This document shows positions 55,398-64,000 of a stretch of DNA of 64,000 nt, in pieces; position 1 is the first letter of the stretch; each line of letters starts with the position of its first letter. Source of the stretch: Pseudomonas viridiflava (lineage in GTDB: Bacteria; Pseudomonadota; Gammaproteobacteria; Pseudomonadales; Pseudomonadaceae). The stretch spans positions 1 to 64,000 of the forward strand of contig NZ_UUOC01000052.1 in NCBI RefSeq assembly GCF_900590755.1, read 5' to 3'. The translations under genes and the position numbers were made by a program. Below the pieces are notes generated by a model. It was not told the origin of the DNA. It searched no databases and was given only the letters and a program-made list of their open reading frames with translations.

Positions 55398-56402
55398 ATG
55401 ACTCTTGAACAGCCTAAACCCGCTCAGCGAGTCATGGTTCTTTATACCGGCGGCACCATTGGCATGCAGGCCAGCGCCAACGGTCTGGCTCCCGCTTCGG
55501 GTTTCGAGGCACGCATGGCCGGGCAACTGGCCGAGCAGCCTGAGCTCGTTGTGCCGCAGTGGTGCTTTCGCGAGATGGCACCGCTGATCGACAGCGCGAA
55601 CATGACGCCCGCCTATTGGCTGCGTCTGCGTGAAGCGGTTGTCCAGGCTGTCGAAGCCGATGGTTGCGACGCGGTGCTGGTCCTGCATGGCACTGATACC
55701 CTGGCTTACAGCGCAGCAGCGATGAGCTTCCAGTTGCTGGGGCTCAACGCGCCGGTGCTGTTCACCGGTTCAATGCTGCCTGCTGGCGTGCCGGATAGCG
55801 ATGCCTGGGAAAACGTCAACGCATCACTGGTGGCGCTGGGCAAAGGTCTGTCTTCTGGCGTGCATCTGCACTTCCACGGCGAGCTGTTGGCCCCGACCCG
55901 TTGCGCGAAAATCCGCAGCTTCGGTCGCCATCCGTTTGCAGCCCTGAACCGCTCCCACAGCGGCGAAACCCTGGTTGCGCGCCCTGCGCAGCTGGATTAT
56001 CGCTACTCGAAAGCGTTGTCAGCGGTGGCCGTGCTGCCGTTGTTTCCGGGTATCGGTGCGGCTCAGGTGAACGCCATGATCGCCAGCGGCATCCAGGGTC
56101 TGGTGCTCGAATGCTTCGGCAGCGGTACCGGCCCCAGCGATGACCCGGCCTTCCTCGCCAGCCTCGAAAGCGCCCGCCAGCAAGGCATCTGCGTGGTTGC
56201 AATCACCCAGTGCCATGAAGGCGGAGTCGAACTGGACGTCTACGAAGCAGGCAGCCGCCTGCGGGGTGTGGGCGTCCTGTCCGGCGGCGGCATGACCCGT
56301 GAAGCGGCGCTGGGCAAACTGCACATGCTGCTCGGTGCAGGCTTGCCAATCGATGAAGTGCGCCGGTTGGTGGAAGTGGATTTGTGTGGGGAGTTGCGTT
56401 AA
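55398..56402 (+). CDS. ansA: type I L-asparaginase
   Basis: A 334-residue asparaginase with both catalytic threonine motifs: LYTGGTIGMQA near residue 16 and VLHGTDTLAYSAA near 96. No signal peptide, so cytoplasmic. It hydrolyses asparagine to aspartate and ammonia and may accept glutamine. It lies downstream of the symporter and is followed by a REP pair. Confidence 0.93.
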   Translation: MTLEQPKPAQRVMVLYTGGTIGMQASANGLAPASGFEARMAGQLAEQPELVVPQWCFREMAPLIDSANMTPAYWLRLREAVVQAVEADGCDAVLVLHGTDTLAYSAAAMSFQLLGLNAPVLFTGSMLPAGVPDSDAWENVNASLVALGKGLSSGVHLHFHGELLAPTRCAKIRSFGRHPFAALNRSHSGETLVARPAQLDYRYSKALSAVAVLPLFPGIGAAQVNAMIASGIQGLVLECFGSGTGPSDDPAFLASLESARQQGICVVAITQCHEGGVELDVYEAGSRLRGVGVLSGGGMTREAALGKLHMLLGAGLPIDEVRRLVEVDLCGELR

Positions 56403-56415
56403 GCCGCACTTCCCC

Positions 56416-56507
56416 CTGTTGGAGCGAGGCTTGCCCACGAAGAACGATAACGCGGTTTGCCTGACCTACCGAGTCGGCTGGTTCGTGGGCAAACCTCGCT
56501 CCAACAG
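56416..56507. repeat. paired REP element (REPIN), family C, 92 bp
   Basis: CTGTTGGAGCGAGGCTTGCC facing GGCAAACCTCGCTCCAACAG; 92 bases, between the convergent ansA and iaaA genes. Confidence 0.92.
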
Positions 56508-56508
56508 G

Positions 56509-57471
56509 TTACTCGCCTGGGTGAACCCGATCATCCCCCGCATAAATCGCCGTATGCAAACCACCCTGCTCGTCCCGCCATGCGCGATACATCCCCGGTG
56601 TGTTGAAGCTCAACGCGGTTTCGCCCGTCGGGGAGACGGCGATGACGCCGCCGTTGCCGCCCATGGTCTTCAACTCGCCTGACACAACCGTGTCGCACGC
56701 CGTATTCAATGTTTCCCCAGCCAGCAGAACCCGGGACGCGATGTTGTGGGCGACTACGGTGCGGATGAAGTATTCGCCGTGGCCTGTTGCCGAGATCGCT
56801 GCGCTGCGGTCATCGGCCCAGGTGCCGGTGCCAATCAGCGGCGAGTCGCCGACACGGCCAAAACGCTTGTTGGTAATCCCGCCCGTTGAAGTAGCCGCCG
56901 CCACATGACCGTGACGATCCAGCGCCACGGCGCCCACGGTGCCGAATTTCTTGTCCACACCGCCCGGTTCCAGAGAGACGCTGTTGGGCTGCTGAAGCTG
57001 GGTTTGCCACTGGCGACGACGCAGATCCGTGTCGTACCAGTCGTTAGGCACTTTTTCCAGGTCCTGAGTCTCCAGAAAAGCATCAGCGCCAACGCCCGCC
57101 AGCAGCACGTGTTCGCTGTGTTCCAGCACCGCGCGGGCCGCAAGAATCGGGTTGCGCACGAAGTGAATCCCGGCCACTGCACCTGCTTCGCGATTGGCGC
57201 CATGCATGATGGCCGCGTCCAGTTCGTGATCACCGGTGTGAGTAAACACCGCACCTTTACCGGCGTTGAACCATGGGCATTCTTCCAGCTCAATGACTGC
57301 CGCCTGAACCGCGTCGAGACTGCTGCCGTCCTGTTCCAGCAAGGTCAGCCCGGCTTTCAGCGCGCGCAATAAGGCTTCGTGAATGGTGGTTTCGTCTTCG
57401 AGGGTCAGCAGACCAGGAGTCAAAACGCCCGCGCCACCGTGTAGAGCAATAGCAATAGGATTGGCCATCAC
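56509..57471 (-). CDS. iaaA: isoaspartyl peptidase / plant-type L-asparaginase
   Basis: A 320-residue Ntn-hydrolase precursor. The self-cleavage site and nucleophile Thr are in [20 protein letters not shown], with [20 protein letters not shown] following; HGGAGVL is at the start. It removes N-terminal isoaspartyl residues and hydrolyses asparagine. It is unrelated in fold to AnsA. The start overlaps the aapP stop by 4 bases, so it belongs to the transporter operon. Confidence 0.93.
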   Translation of the reverse strand: MMANPIAIALHGGAGVLTPGLLTLEDETTIHEALLRALKAGLTLLEQDGSSLDAVQAAVIELEECPWFNAGKGAVFTHTGDHELDAAIMHGANREAGAVAGIHFVRNPILAARAVLEHSEHVLLAGVGADAFLETQDLEKVPNDWYDTDLRRRQWQTQLQQPNSVSLEPGGVDKKFGTVGAVALDRHGHVAAATSTGGITNKRFGRVGDSPLIGTGTWADDRSAAISATGHGEYFIRTVVAHNIASRVLLAGETLNTACDTVVSGELKTMGGNGGVIAVSPTGETALSFNTPGMYRAWRDEQGGLHTAIYAGDDRVHPGE

Positions 57472-58241
57472 GCGTGGACTCCATGGTCGAGGATCTGATT
57501 GAGAAAACGTCGGGTGCGCTCGGATTCCGGCGCCGAAAAGAAGCGTTCAGGGGTGGCTTCTTCAACTATTTCGCCCTGATCCATGAACACCACACGATCC
57601 GCGACTTTGCGGGCGAAGCCCATTTCGTGGGTCACGCAAATCATGGTCATGCCGTCTTGTGCCAAGCCAGTCATGACCTCCAGCACTTCGGCGATCATTT
57701 CCGGGTCGAGCGCCGAGGTCGGCTCGTCGAACAGCATGACTTTGGGCTGCATGCACAACGCGCGGGCAATCGCGATGCGCTGCTGTTGGCCGCCGGACAA
57801 CTGCGATGGAAACTTGTTGGCGTGGTCGCGCATGCGCACTTTGTCGAGCAGGGCCAGAGCGCGCTCAATGGCTTCTTTCTCCGGCACACCCAGGTTGGAG
57901 GTCTGCGGCAAGGTGCAGTTCTTCAGCACGGTCAGGTGCGGGAACAGGTTGAAATGCTGGAAGCACATGCCAACCTGACGGCGAATCCGCTCCAGACGTT
58001 TCACGTTGCCGTCCAGCACTTCGCCCAACACCTCAATGGTGCCTTGCTGATGCTGTTCCAGTTGATTGATGCAACGGATCAGAGTGGATTTGCCCGAACC
58101 CGACGGGCCGCAGATCACCACTTTCTCGCCGGGTTTGACCGACAGCGAGATGTCGCGCAGGACGTGGGATTTGCCATACCACTTGTTCAGTTGCTCGATA
58201 CGCACGATAGGGGCTGCGTCAGCCTCGCGATGATCAGTCAT
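57468..58241 (-). CDS. aapP: amino-acid ABC transporter ATP-binding protein
   Basis: A 257-residue ATPase of the polar amino-acid type: Walker [13 protein letters not shown], signature [15 protein letters not shown], Walker [14 protein letters not shown], switch [14 protein letters not shown]. It drives the AapJQM importer. It overlaps aapM by 4 bases. Confidence 0.94.
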   Translation of the reverse strand: MTDHREADAAPIVRIEQLNKWYGKSHVLRDISLSVKPGEKVVICGPSGSGKSTLIRCINQLEQHQQGTIEVLGEVLDGNVKRLERIRRQVGMCFQHFNLFPHLTVLKNCTLPQTSNLGVPEKEAIERALALLDKVRMRDHANKFPSQLSGGQQQRIAIARALCMQPKVMLFDEPTSALDPEMIAEVLEVMTGLAQDGMTMICVTHEMGFARKVADRVVFMDQGEIVEEATPERFFSAPESERTRRFLNQILDHGVHA

Positions 58242-59332
58242 GAGCGGTTCTGTTCCAGTTTCTTTTCAAGGTGTCGGGCATAGCGCGACAGTGCGAAGCA
58301 GATGACGAAGAAATAGATCGCCAGGAAAATGTAGATTTCGTGGCCATAGCCCACCCATTCCGGTGCGGCGGCGGTGCTCATGGCGATGCCGACGATGTCC
58401 AGCACGCCGACGATCATCACCAGCGTGGTTTCCTTGAACAGGCCGATGAATTGGGTCAACAGCGGCGCAATCGACTGTTTCAACACTTGGGGCAGGACGA
58501 TCTGGCCCATGGTCTTCCAGTAGCCGAAGCCCAGCGCCTGAGCGGCTTCGTATTGGCCTTTGGGCAGGTTTTGCAGACCGCCGCGCAGGGTTTCGGCCAT
58601 GTAGGCGGCGGTGAACAGGATCAGCACCAGTTGCACCCGCAGCAGGATGTCGAACACCGAACCCGGCGGCAGGAACAGCTGGATCATCAGCGACGCCATG
58701 AACAGCAGCGAAATCACCGGCACCGAACGCACCAGCTCGATGTACGTGACGCTGAGCATGCGAATCACCGGCTTCTTCGAGCGGCGGCCCAGGGCCAGCA
58801 GAATCCCGATGGGCAAGGCGAAGATCATGCCCACCGTGCCAAGGAACACCGTGACCATCATCCCGGCGAATTTGGTCGACGATATCTCCGGCAAGCCCGC
58901 GCCGCCCTTGAGCAGCCACCACATGACCACCGGCAACAACGCCAGATAGCCAATCAGCAAACGGCGGTCCAGACGTTTGAAGAACAACAGCACGAAGGCG
59001 AAAACCGCCAGAAACAGCGCCAGGTTGACCCGCCAGCGTTCAGCTTCCGGATAGAAGCCGTACACGAACAGATTCCAGCGCTGGGTAATCGGCAGCCAGC
59101 AGGCGCCATGGGGGTTGCACTCAGTGCGCGCGGTGCCGACAAAGGTAGCGTCGAACACCAGCCAGTTAAGCGCCGCAGGAATCGTCCACAGCAGCAGCGC
59201 CAGCACGACGATGGTCAGCAGACCATGACCGACACTGGGGAACAGATGCTCGCGCGTCCATTCACGGATTTGCACCGGCAACGGTTTACTCGGCGGCAGG
59301 CGCTCAGCGGTGGGTTGATTGATCATGTTCAT
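58238..59332 (-). CDS. aapM: amino-acid ABC transporter permease AapM
   Basis: A 364-residue permease, longer than simple His/Glu-type permeases, as in the Aap family, with extra N-terminal helices before the core ([39 protein letters not shown]). The coupling loop EAAQALG is visible. I chose ATG 59332, 2 bases after the aapQ stop; the frame is open upstream into aapQ. Confidence 0.92.
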   Translation of the reverse strand: MNMINQPTAERLPPSKPLPVQIREWTREHLFPSVGHGLLTIVVLALLLWTIPAALNWLVFDATFVGTARTECNPHGACWLPITQRWNLFVYGFYPEAERWRVNLALFLAVFAFVLLFFKRLDRRLLIGYLALLPVVMWWLLKGGAGLPEISSTKFAGMMVTVFLGTVGMIFALPIGILLALGRRSKKPVIRMLSVTYIELVRSVPVISLLFMASLMIQLFLPPGSVFDILLRVQLVLILFTAAYMAETLRGGLQNLPKGQYEAAQALGFGYWKTMGQIVLPQVLKQSIAPLLTQFIGLFKETTLVMIVGVLDIVGIAMSTAAAPEWVGYGHEIYIFLAIYFFVICFALSRYARHLEKKLEQNRS

Positions 59333-59334
59333 CG

Positions 59335-60489
59335 TCAATGGCCTCGCTGACTGATGCGATGGTTGTAGATGTTCATCGCGATGGAAATCAGCAGGCTGAT
59401 CACGCAATAAGTGCCCATCACCAGGGCGATGCACTCAATGGCCTGACCGGTCTGGTTCAAGGTGGTGCCGCCGGTGGACGAGACCATCTCCATGAAGCCG
59501 ATGACCACGCCAAGGGAGGAGTTCTTGACGATGTTCAGGTAGGTGTTGGTGACCTGCGGGATCATCGGATAGATCGCTTGCGGCACGATCAACTGGCGCA
59601 TGGTCGGGCCATATTCGAAGCCCAATGCCTTGGCGGCTTCGTATTGCCCGCGCTGCACCGACTGGATGGCGCCACGCACGATTTCGGCGATGTAACTGGC
59701 GCTGTAAAAGGACAACGCCAACCACAAGGCCAGCAGTTCCGGCACCAGCGCCACGCCTCCCTTGAAACCGAAGCCTTTGGCCACCGGGACTTCCCAGGTC
59801 CAGTGCGCGTCGCTCAAGGCGTAAGCCAGCAGCGGTAACAGCAACGCCCCGGCCAGCAGCAGCGGCCAGCGGCGCGGGGTGAAGCTGCGCCACTGGGATT
59901 TCGCATCGCGAAAGCGGCAGGCGATCAAGCCCAGCAACGCGCCAAGGGCCATCAGGGCCAAGCCCCAACCCACCAGCGAACCCTGCGCAGGCCACGGCAA
60001 CATCAGGCCGCTGTTGCTCAGATAAGCCAGGTCGAACAGGGAAATCGCCTGCTTGATGCCGGGCAGCGCCAGTGCCAGGCCGTACCACCAGACCAGATGC
60101 ACCACCAACGGCACGTTACGCAGGAATTCGATACTGGCTCCGGCCAGGCGATTGATCAGCCAGTTCTCGGAAACCTTGCACAGGCCCAACGCCACACCCA
60201 GCAAGGTGGCGGTCACGATACTCATCACCGAGACCAGCAACGTATTGAGCAACCCCACCACATACGCACGGCCGTAGCTGTCGTTGGGGGTGAAGTCGAT
60301 CAGTTTGAAGCTGATGTCATAACCGGCCCGCTGTGACAGGAAGTCAAAGCCGGAGGCAATGTTCAGCGCCTTCAAATTGAGGCTGGCGTTATGCGCCAGC
60401 ACGTAAAAAACAGCTGCAACAATGGCCAGAACCAGGCCTTGCTGCAGCACGCTCAGTACCCGAGCGTTCTGCAAGCGTTGGGTCCACAT
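59335..60489 (-). CDS. aapQ: amino-acid ABC transporter permease AapQ
   Basis: A 384-residue permease with N-terminal membrane segments, the loop EFLRNVPLVVHLVWWYGLA, and the coupling motif QRGQYEAAKALGFEYGPTM. With AapM it forms the channel for general L-amino acids in Rhizobium Aap; substrate range here is inferred. Confidence 0.92.
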   Translation of the reverse strand: MWTQRLQNARVLSVLQQGLVLAIVAAVFYVLAHNASLNLKALNIASGFDFLSQRAGYDISFKLIDFTPNDSYGRAYVVGLLNTLLVSVMSIVTATLLGVALGLCKVSENWLINRLAGASIEFLRNVPLVVHLVWWYGLALALPGIKQAISLFDLAYLSNSGLMLPWPAQGSLVGWGLALMALGALLGLIACRFRDAKSQWRSFTPRRWPLLLAGALLLPLLAYALSDAHWTWEVPVAKGFGFKGGVALVPELLALWLALSFYSASYIAEIVRGAIQSVQRGQYEAAKALGFEYGPTMRQLIVPQAIYPMIPQVTNTYLNIVKNSSLGVVIGFMEMVSSTGGTTLNQTGQAIECIALVMGTYCVISLLISIAMNIYNHRISQRGH

Positions 60490-60518
60490 GAAGATAATTC
60501 CGTCGGAGGGTTACGCGA

Positions 60519-61556
60519 TCAGCGGATCGGCGGCGCGTACAGCAGACCCTGATCTTTCCAGGTGCGGTTGAGACCACGCGGGAAATTCAGAATGGTTTTT
60601 TCGCCGAGGTTGCGATCGTAGATTTCAGCGTAGTTGCCCACCTGCTTGATCGCGCGGTACGCCCAGTCGTTATCCAGACCAAAAGCCTTGCCGACCGAGC
60701 CGTCAGTGCCGAGCAGGCGTGCGACATCAGCCGAACCGCCTTTCTTGCTGTGCATCTCGTCGACGTTGGCCGAGGTGATGCCGAACTCTTCGGCGGTCAT
60801 CAGAGCGTAGGCGGTCCAGGTCACGATGTTGCGCCACACGGTGTCGCCCTGAGCCACGAATGCGCCCAGTGGTTCTTTGGAGATGATTTCAGGCAGCAGC
60901 GCGTAGTCTTGCGGGTTGTTCATGACCGCACGGCGCGAAGCCAGGCCCGACAGGTCGTTGGAAATGGCGTTGCAACGGCCGCTCTGGAACGCTGCGAACA
61001 ACTCCGGGCTCTTCTCGATGATCACGGTCTTGTAGGTCAGGCCGCGCTGGCTGAAGTAGTCATCCAGGTTCTGTTCCGACGTGGTGCCCGGCGACAGGCA
61101 GAACGTCGCGCCGTCCAGGTCAGTCAGCTTCTGGATGCCGTCTTTGGCGTGGGTCATGAAACCCTGGCCGTCGTAGAACCAGACGGTGGTGAAGTCCACG
61201 CCTAGGCTGGCGATACGGTCGGCCGTCCACGAGGTCGCACGGGACAACACGTCGATTTCGCCGGAAGCCAGTGCGGTGAAGCGATTCTTGCCGGTGGTGG
61301 CGATGTACTCAACCTTGGTCGAGTCGCCCAGCGCTGCAGCGGCAACTGCGCGGCAGAGGTCAACGTCCATGCCGGTCCATTGGCCTTTGTCATCAATCAG
61401 CGAAAACCCTGGCTTGTCACTGGCCACACCGCAACGCACGGCGCCATGAGCCCGGACCTTTTCCAGCACGCCCGCCTGCGCGGCAACAGCGCCAGCCAGG
61501 CCAAACAGCAGCATTGATGAGGTGAGTAACGTCTTAAGGCCATTCCGTTTTTGCAT
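60519..61556 (-). CDS. aapJ: amino-acid ABC transporter periplasmic binding protein AapJ
   Basis: A 345-residue periplasmic protein with a signal peptide (residues 1-28, GAVAAQAG). SBP family 3 signatures are VRCGVASDKPGFSLIDDKGQ and WTGMDVDLCRAVAAAALGD near the start. I chose ATG 61556 because AAGGGG lies upstream and the signal peptide begins there. It is the first gene of aapJQMP-iaaA and is divergent from a LysR gene. Confidence 0.94.
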   Translation of the reverse strand: MQKRNGLKTLLTSSMLLFGLAGAVAAQAGVLEKVRAHGAVRCGVASDKPGFSLIDDKGQWTGMDVDLCRAVAAAALGDSTKVEYIATTGKNRFTALASGEIDVLSRATSWTADRIASLGVDFTTVWFYDGQGFMTHAKDGIQKLTDLDGATFCLSPGTTSEQNLDDYFSQRGLTYKTVIIEKSPELFAAFQSGRCNAISNDLSGLASRRAVMNNPQDYALLPEIISKEPLGAFVAQGDTVWRNIVTWTAYALMTAEEFGITSANVDEMHSKKGGSADVARLLGTDGSVGKAFGLDNDWAYRAIKQVGNYAEIYDRNLGEKTILNFPRGLNRTWKDQGLLYAPPIR

Positions 61557-61712
61557 AGCATTGCCCCTTCTACGACATATTCTTGTAATGATTGATTGAC
61601 CACGATAGACCGGCAGGTGGCGATTACCTGCACAATAGCCATACAAAACCGGCATGCGTTAGTAACACTTGATCCACTATGCTGGTCGGGCTATCGAATT
61701 TTGGAATAACTT

Positions 61713-62585
61713 ATGGATATCGATTGGTACGAGGATTTTCTTGCGCTGGCGGATACCGGCAAATTCACCGCGGCTGCCAGCATGCGGGGCTCATCGCAGT
61801 CGGCCCTGAGTCGGCGTATCCAGTTGCTGGAAGCGCGCCTGGGCACCACGCTCATTGACCGCAGCAAGAATCCGATCCGCCTGACCGCTGCTGGTGAAGC
61901 GCTGCTGCCCAACGCCTCGGAGCTGGTGCGCCTGGCTCGGGATTGCGAGCAGAGCGTGAAGATCATTGATCGGGCGCTGACGTTTGCGTCGCTGCATACC
62001 TTGGGCTGCAATTTCTTCCCGGACTGGATCAGCCAGTTCTCGTCCGTTGAAAACCCATTGTTCAGCCGCATCGATACCGGCTACCGCAGTACCGATGATT
62101 ACTACATGGCGCTGATGTCGGGGCGCTGCGATTTCATCCTTTTCTACAGCGATGCGCAGACCGAGCCGTATTCGCGGCAAAGCGAGTTCGAAGTGTTATC
62201 GCTGGGTCATGACGAACTGTACTGGGTGGCGACGCCTGAGCTGGCGGCGCGTTGCGCGGATCCTGAGGTGCCGATCCCGTGGCTGACTTACGCCCGCAGC
62301 GCGCAGTTGCATGACCTGTCACGCAAACAGGTCAAACGCCACCCCGAGCCGCATCGCTTGCGCCGGGTGTTTGAGGCCACCGTCTCCGAAGCCCTGAAAC
62401 CCATGGCCGCCGCGGGACACGGCGTCGCCTGCATGCCCCACACCATGGTGGCTTCGATGATCGAGCGCGGGGAGTTGGTGCGTTTGTATCCGGGTATGGA
62501 ATCCGATCACCTGGAAGTCATCCTCGTGCGCTGGCGCGGCAACCGTAACCCCGAGGCTGAAGCGTTCTGGAAGAAGATTTCCTGA
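61713..62585 (+). CDS. LysR-family regulator divergent from aapJ
   Basis: A 290-residue LysR-type regulator with its helix-turn-helix at residues 17-42 (FTAAASMRGSSQSALSRRI) and an effector domain ending in AAGHGVACMPHTMV. It is divergent from aapJ across 156 bases, so it is the best candidate for controlling the aap-iaaA operon. Its N-terminus resembles that of the LysR protein beside aspA. Confidence 0.87.
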   Translation: MDIDWYEDFLALADTGKFTAAASMRGSSQSALSRRIQLLEARLGTTLIDRSKNPIRLTAAGEALLPNASELVRLARDCEQSVKIIDRALTFASLHTLGCNFFPDWISQFSSVENPLFSRIDTGYRSTDDYYMALMSGRCDFILFYSDAQTEPYSRQSEFEVLSLGHDELYWVATPELAARCADPEVPIPWLTYARSAQLHDLSRKQVKRHPEPHRLRRVFEATVSEALKPMAAAGHGVACMPHTMVASMIERGELVRLYPGMESDHLEVILVRWRGNRNPEAEAFWKKIS

Positions 62586-62610
62586 TTGCTCCCGAAGATT
62601 GCGGCTTCCC

Positions 62611-62701
62611 CTGTGGGAGCGGTGCTTGCCCGCGATAAAGGCGACGCGGTGTATCTGATAAATCGCAGCGTCTATATCGCGGGCAAGCACCGCTCCCACA
62701 G
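62611..62701. repeat. paired REP element (REPIN), family D, 91 bp
   Basis: CTGTGGGAGCGGTGCTTGCC facing GGCAAGCACCGCTCCCACAG; 91 bases, between convergent genes. Confidence 0.9.
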
Positions 62702-62728
62702 GCACAGCGTTTCAATTCAAGCAGTTGA

Positions 62729-63613
62729 TCAGACGGTACTTTCCACCCGCGCATCCCGAAGCATCGAATCCAGGTTGCGCTCGATGTTGTCGCACAGCGC
62801 GGTCATCTGAATTTCGTGTTCGCTGGCGCTGAACGGGCTTTGCAGGTCGGTGCCGATTTTCTCGATGGCCAGTAGCATGAAACCTACCACCGTCGAAGCC
62901 AGCGGCGTGTACCAACCCAATGTGTCGACCAGACCAATCGGCACGATGATGCAGAACAGGCTGATGAACAGTCGCGGGAACGCCACATACGGGTAAGGCA
63001 GCGGCGTGTTGGCGATACGCTCCATGCCGCCCTGGCAGTTGGAGATTTCCACCAGCGTCGATTCGATGCGCGCCAGTCGGATGCTGTCCAGGCGACCGGC
63101 TTCGTATTCCTTGGCCAGCAAAGCAGCCGAGGCGTTGAGCACGTCGTTGGGGAAATTGTTGGTGTCGTGCCTGCGGGAATATTCCTCACGGGTGATCAGC
63201 ATCTGCACGTCTTCGCTGCAGGATTTACCCTTCAAGTGTGCCGACAGACATTTCACATAGGCCACATGCCTTTTGAGCAGGATGGCTTTGACCGGGTTGA
63301 TGTCGCCGTCGTCCTCGATCAGGGTCAGCACCTGGCGGGCGAAGCTGCGGGAATTGTTGACCAGCGCGCCCCATAGCGTGCGCGCTTCCCACCAACGGTT
63401 GTAGGCACTGGAATTACGGAAACTGGTCAGCACCACCAGCGCAGAACCAAGCAAGGTCAGCGGCATGGACGGCAGGCTGATCTTGCGATCCAGAAACAGC
63501 ATGAAGTCTGCGGTGACGATGATGTCCCAGATCAGCAGCCAGAACAGCGACCAGCCCACATAACCCACGGTTTTGATTAGAAATCGGTACTTCTCGATGA
63601 TGACTTGTTTCAC
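62729..63613 (-). CDS. bestrophin-family ion channel
   Basis: A 294-residue member of the bestrophin/UPF0187 family with four membrane helices (WSLFWLLIWDIIVTADFML, MPLTLLGSALVVLTSFRNS, RLFISLFCIIVPIGLVDTLG and a later VVGFMLLAIEKIG). The motifs FRNSSAYNRWWEAR and QSPFSASEHEIQM are typical. Bacterial members conduct small ions, sodium in the case of one Klebsiella protein; selectivity here is unknown. Confidence 0.9.
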   Translation of the reverse strand: MKQVIIEKYRFLIKTVGYVGWSLFWLLIWDIIVTADFMLFLDRKISLPSMPLTLLGSALVVLTSFRNSSAYNRWWEARTLWGALVNNSRSFARQVLTLIEDDGDINPVKAILLKRHVAYVKCLSAHLKGKSCSEDVQMLITREEYSRRHDTNNFPNDVLNASAALLAKEYEAGRLDSIRLARIESTLVEISNCQGGMERIANTPLPYPYVAFPRLFISLFCIIVPIGLVDTLGWYTPLASTVVGFMLLAIEKIGTDLQSPFSASEHEIQMTALCDNIERNLDSMLRDARVESTV

Positions 63614-63855
63614 GGGATTACCTCGGGGCTACTGCGTAGTGCACGCCACTCCCCTGCTTCGAATCCCTTTGCCGGATATGGTTCGCCAAGGACCGCATAA
63701 AAGCTGAACCGTTTAAGGTTGAATTAAGCTGCGGTGGAGGTCCCGCAAGGTAATGGCCATCAGACAGCTCAAATCAGGAGGAACAAACCGCCTCCGGCTG
63801 CGCTCCACTCTTCTCTGCCGTTGTGTTCTGCAACACGTCACCGAGGGTTAATTCA

Positions 63856-64000
63856 ATGGGCTCGTCTTTCTCCAGCGAACAACGCACCGCACGCGACCAA
63901 CTTTGCATCAACACCATCCGCACCCTGGCCATGGATGCCGTACAGAAGGCCAACTCCGGCCATCCTGGTACGCCCATGGCCCTGGCGCCCGTGGGCTACA
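63856..64000 (+). CDS. transketolase, 5' part
   Basis: The first 48 codons of a transketolase that runs off the right edge. [19 protein letters not shown] and [11 protein letters not shown] are the N-terminal thiamine-diphosphate enzyme signature. [16 protein letters not shown] at the start differs from the usual pseudomonad tkt N-terminus, so this is probably a second transketolase. GAGG precedes the ATG. The 242 bases before it hold nothing else I recognise. Confidence 0.85.
   Translation, partial: MGSSFSSEQRTARDQLCINTIRTLAMDAVQKANSGHPGTPMALAPVGY

Overview
The window is a chromosomal segment of a Pseudomonas species, most likely from the fluorescens/syringae side of the genus. Evidence: the phoB-phoR, pst-phoU, ubiC-ubiA, rubredoxin/rubredoxin reductase/HU, gcdH-gcoT/gcdR, purE-purK and LysR/aspA neighbourhoods are pseudomonad; the left edge carries a Pseudomonas-type rRNA promoter region; and eleven paired REP repeats of several families are scattered between genes. 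Identifications rest on reading translated sequence and on remembered family knowledge; no searches were run.

Layout. 1-411: leader and three tandem promoters of an rRNA operon that runs off the left edge. 412-3874: glutarate/lysine catabolism (gcoT, gcdH, divergent gcdR). 3875-16518: a type VI secretion (T6SS) locus in an unusual eroded state. tssB, tssL, hcp, clpV, tssG, tssJ and tssE look intact. tssC is joined in frame to the 3' part of tssK, vgrG is joined in frame to tssA, tssA then runs into a tssF 3' fragment in another frame, an OmpA-type gene has lost its middle, and tssM is absent. 16567-17850: a small lipoprotein and a RelB/ParD-RelE/ParE type toxin-antitoxin pair. 17981-25646: corC-like transporter, phoR, phoB, a secreted repeat protein, ubiA, ubiC, rubredoxin, rubredoxin reductase and an HU protein. 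26171-30745: proton-translocating transhydrogenase (pntAA, pntAB, pntB) and an acetyl-CoA hydrolase/CoA-transferase family enzyme. 31064-35134: a DUF1127 protein, three tandem DUF2388 secreted proteins translationally coupled to a large exported protein with an HExxH motif plus DUF4105, and a convergent small exported protein. 35359-44560: M23 peptidase, a response regulator with a PilZ-like domain, then phoU-pstB-pstA-pstC-pstS in which both permeases carry large extracytoplasmic insertions. 44732-49067: MFS transporter, thioesterase, aldose-1-epimerase-type mutarotase, DUF3299 and GlsB/YeaQ proteins. 49283-62585: purK, purE, LysR, aspA, alanine/cation symporter, two unrelated asparaginases, a four-gene amino-acid ABC transporter and a LysR gene, together an asparagine/aspartate acquisition and breakdown region. 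62729-64000: bestrophin-type channel and the start of a transketolase.

How the genes work together. PhoR/PhoB and the Pst/PhoU genes form the phosphate-starvation circuit, although the two blocks lie about 16 kb apart here; candidate Pho boxes precede phoB and pstS. The 52-62 kb region would import acidic amino acids and amides, hydrolyse asparagine and isoaspartyl peptides, and deaminate aspartate to fumarate. The T6SS locus is unlikely to make a working injector alone because sheath, baseplate, spike and membrane-complex parts are truncated or missing. The points I rate most interesting are the chain of T6SS chimeras, the DUF2388/zincin-DUF4105 operon, the enlarged Pst permeases and the near-constant-length REP pairs.
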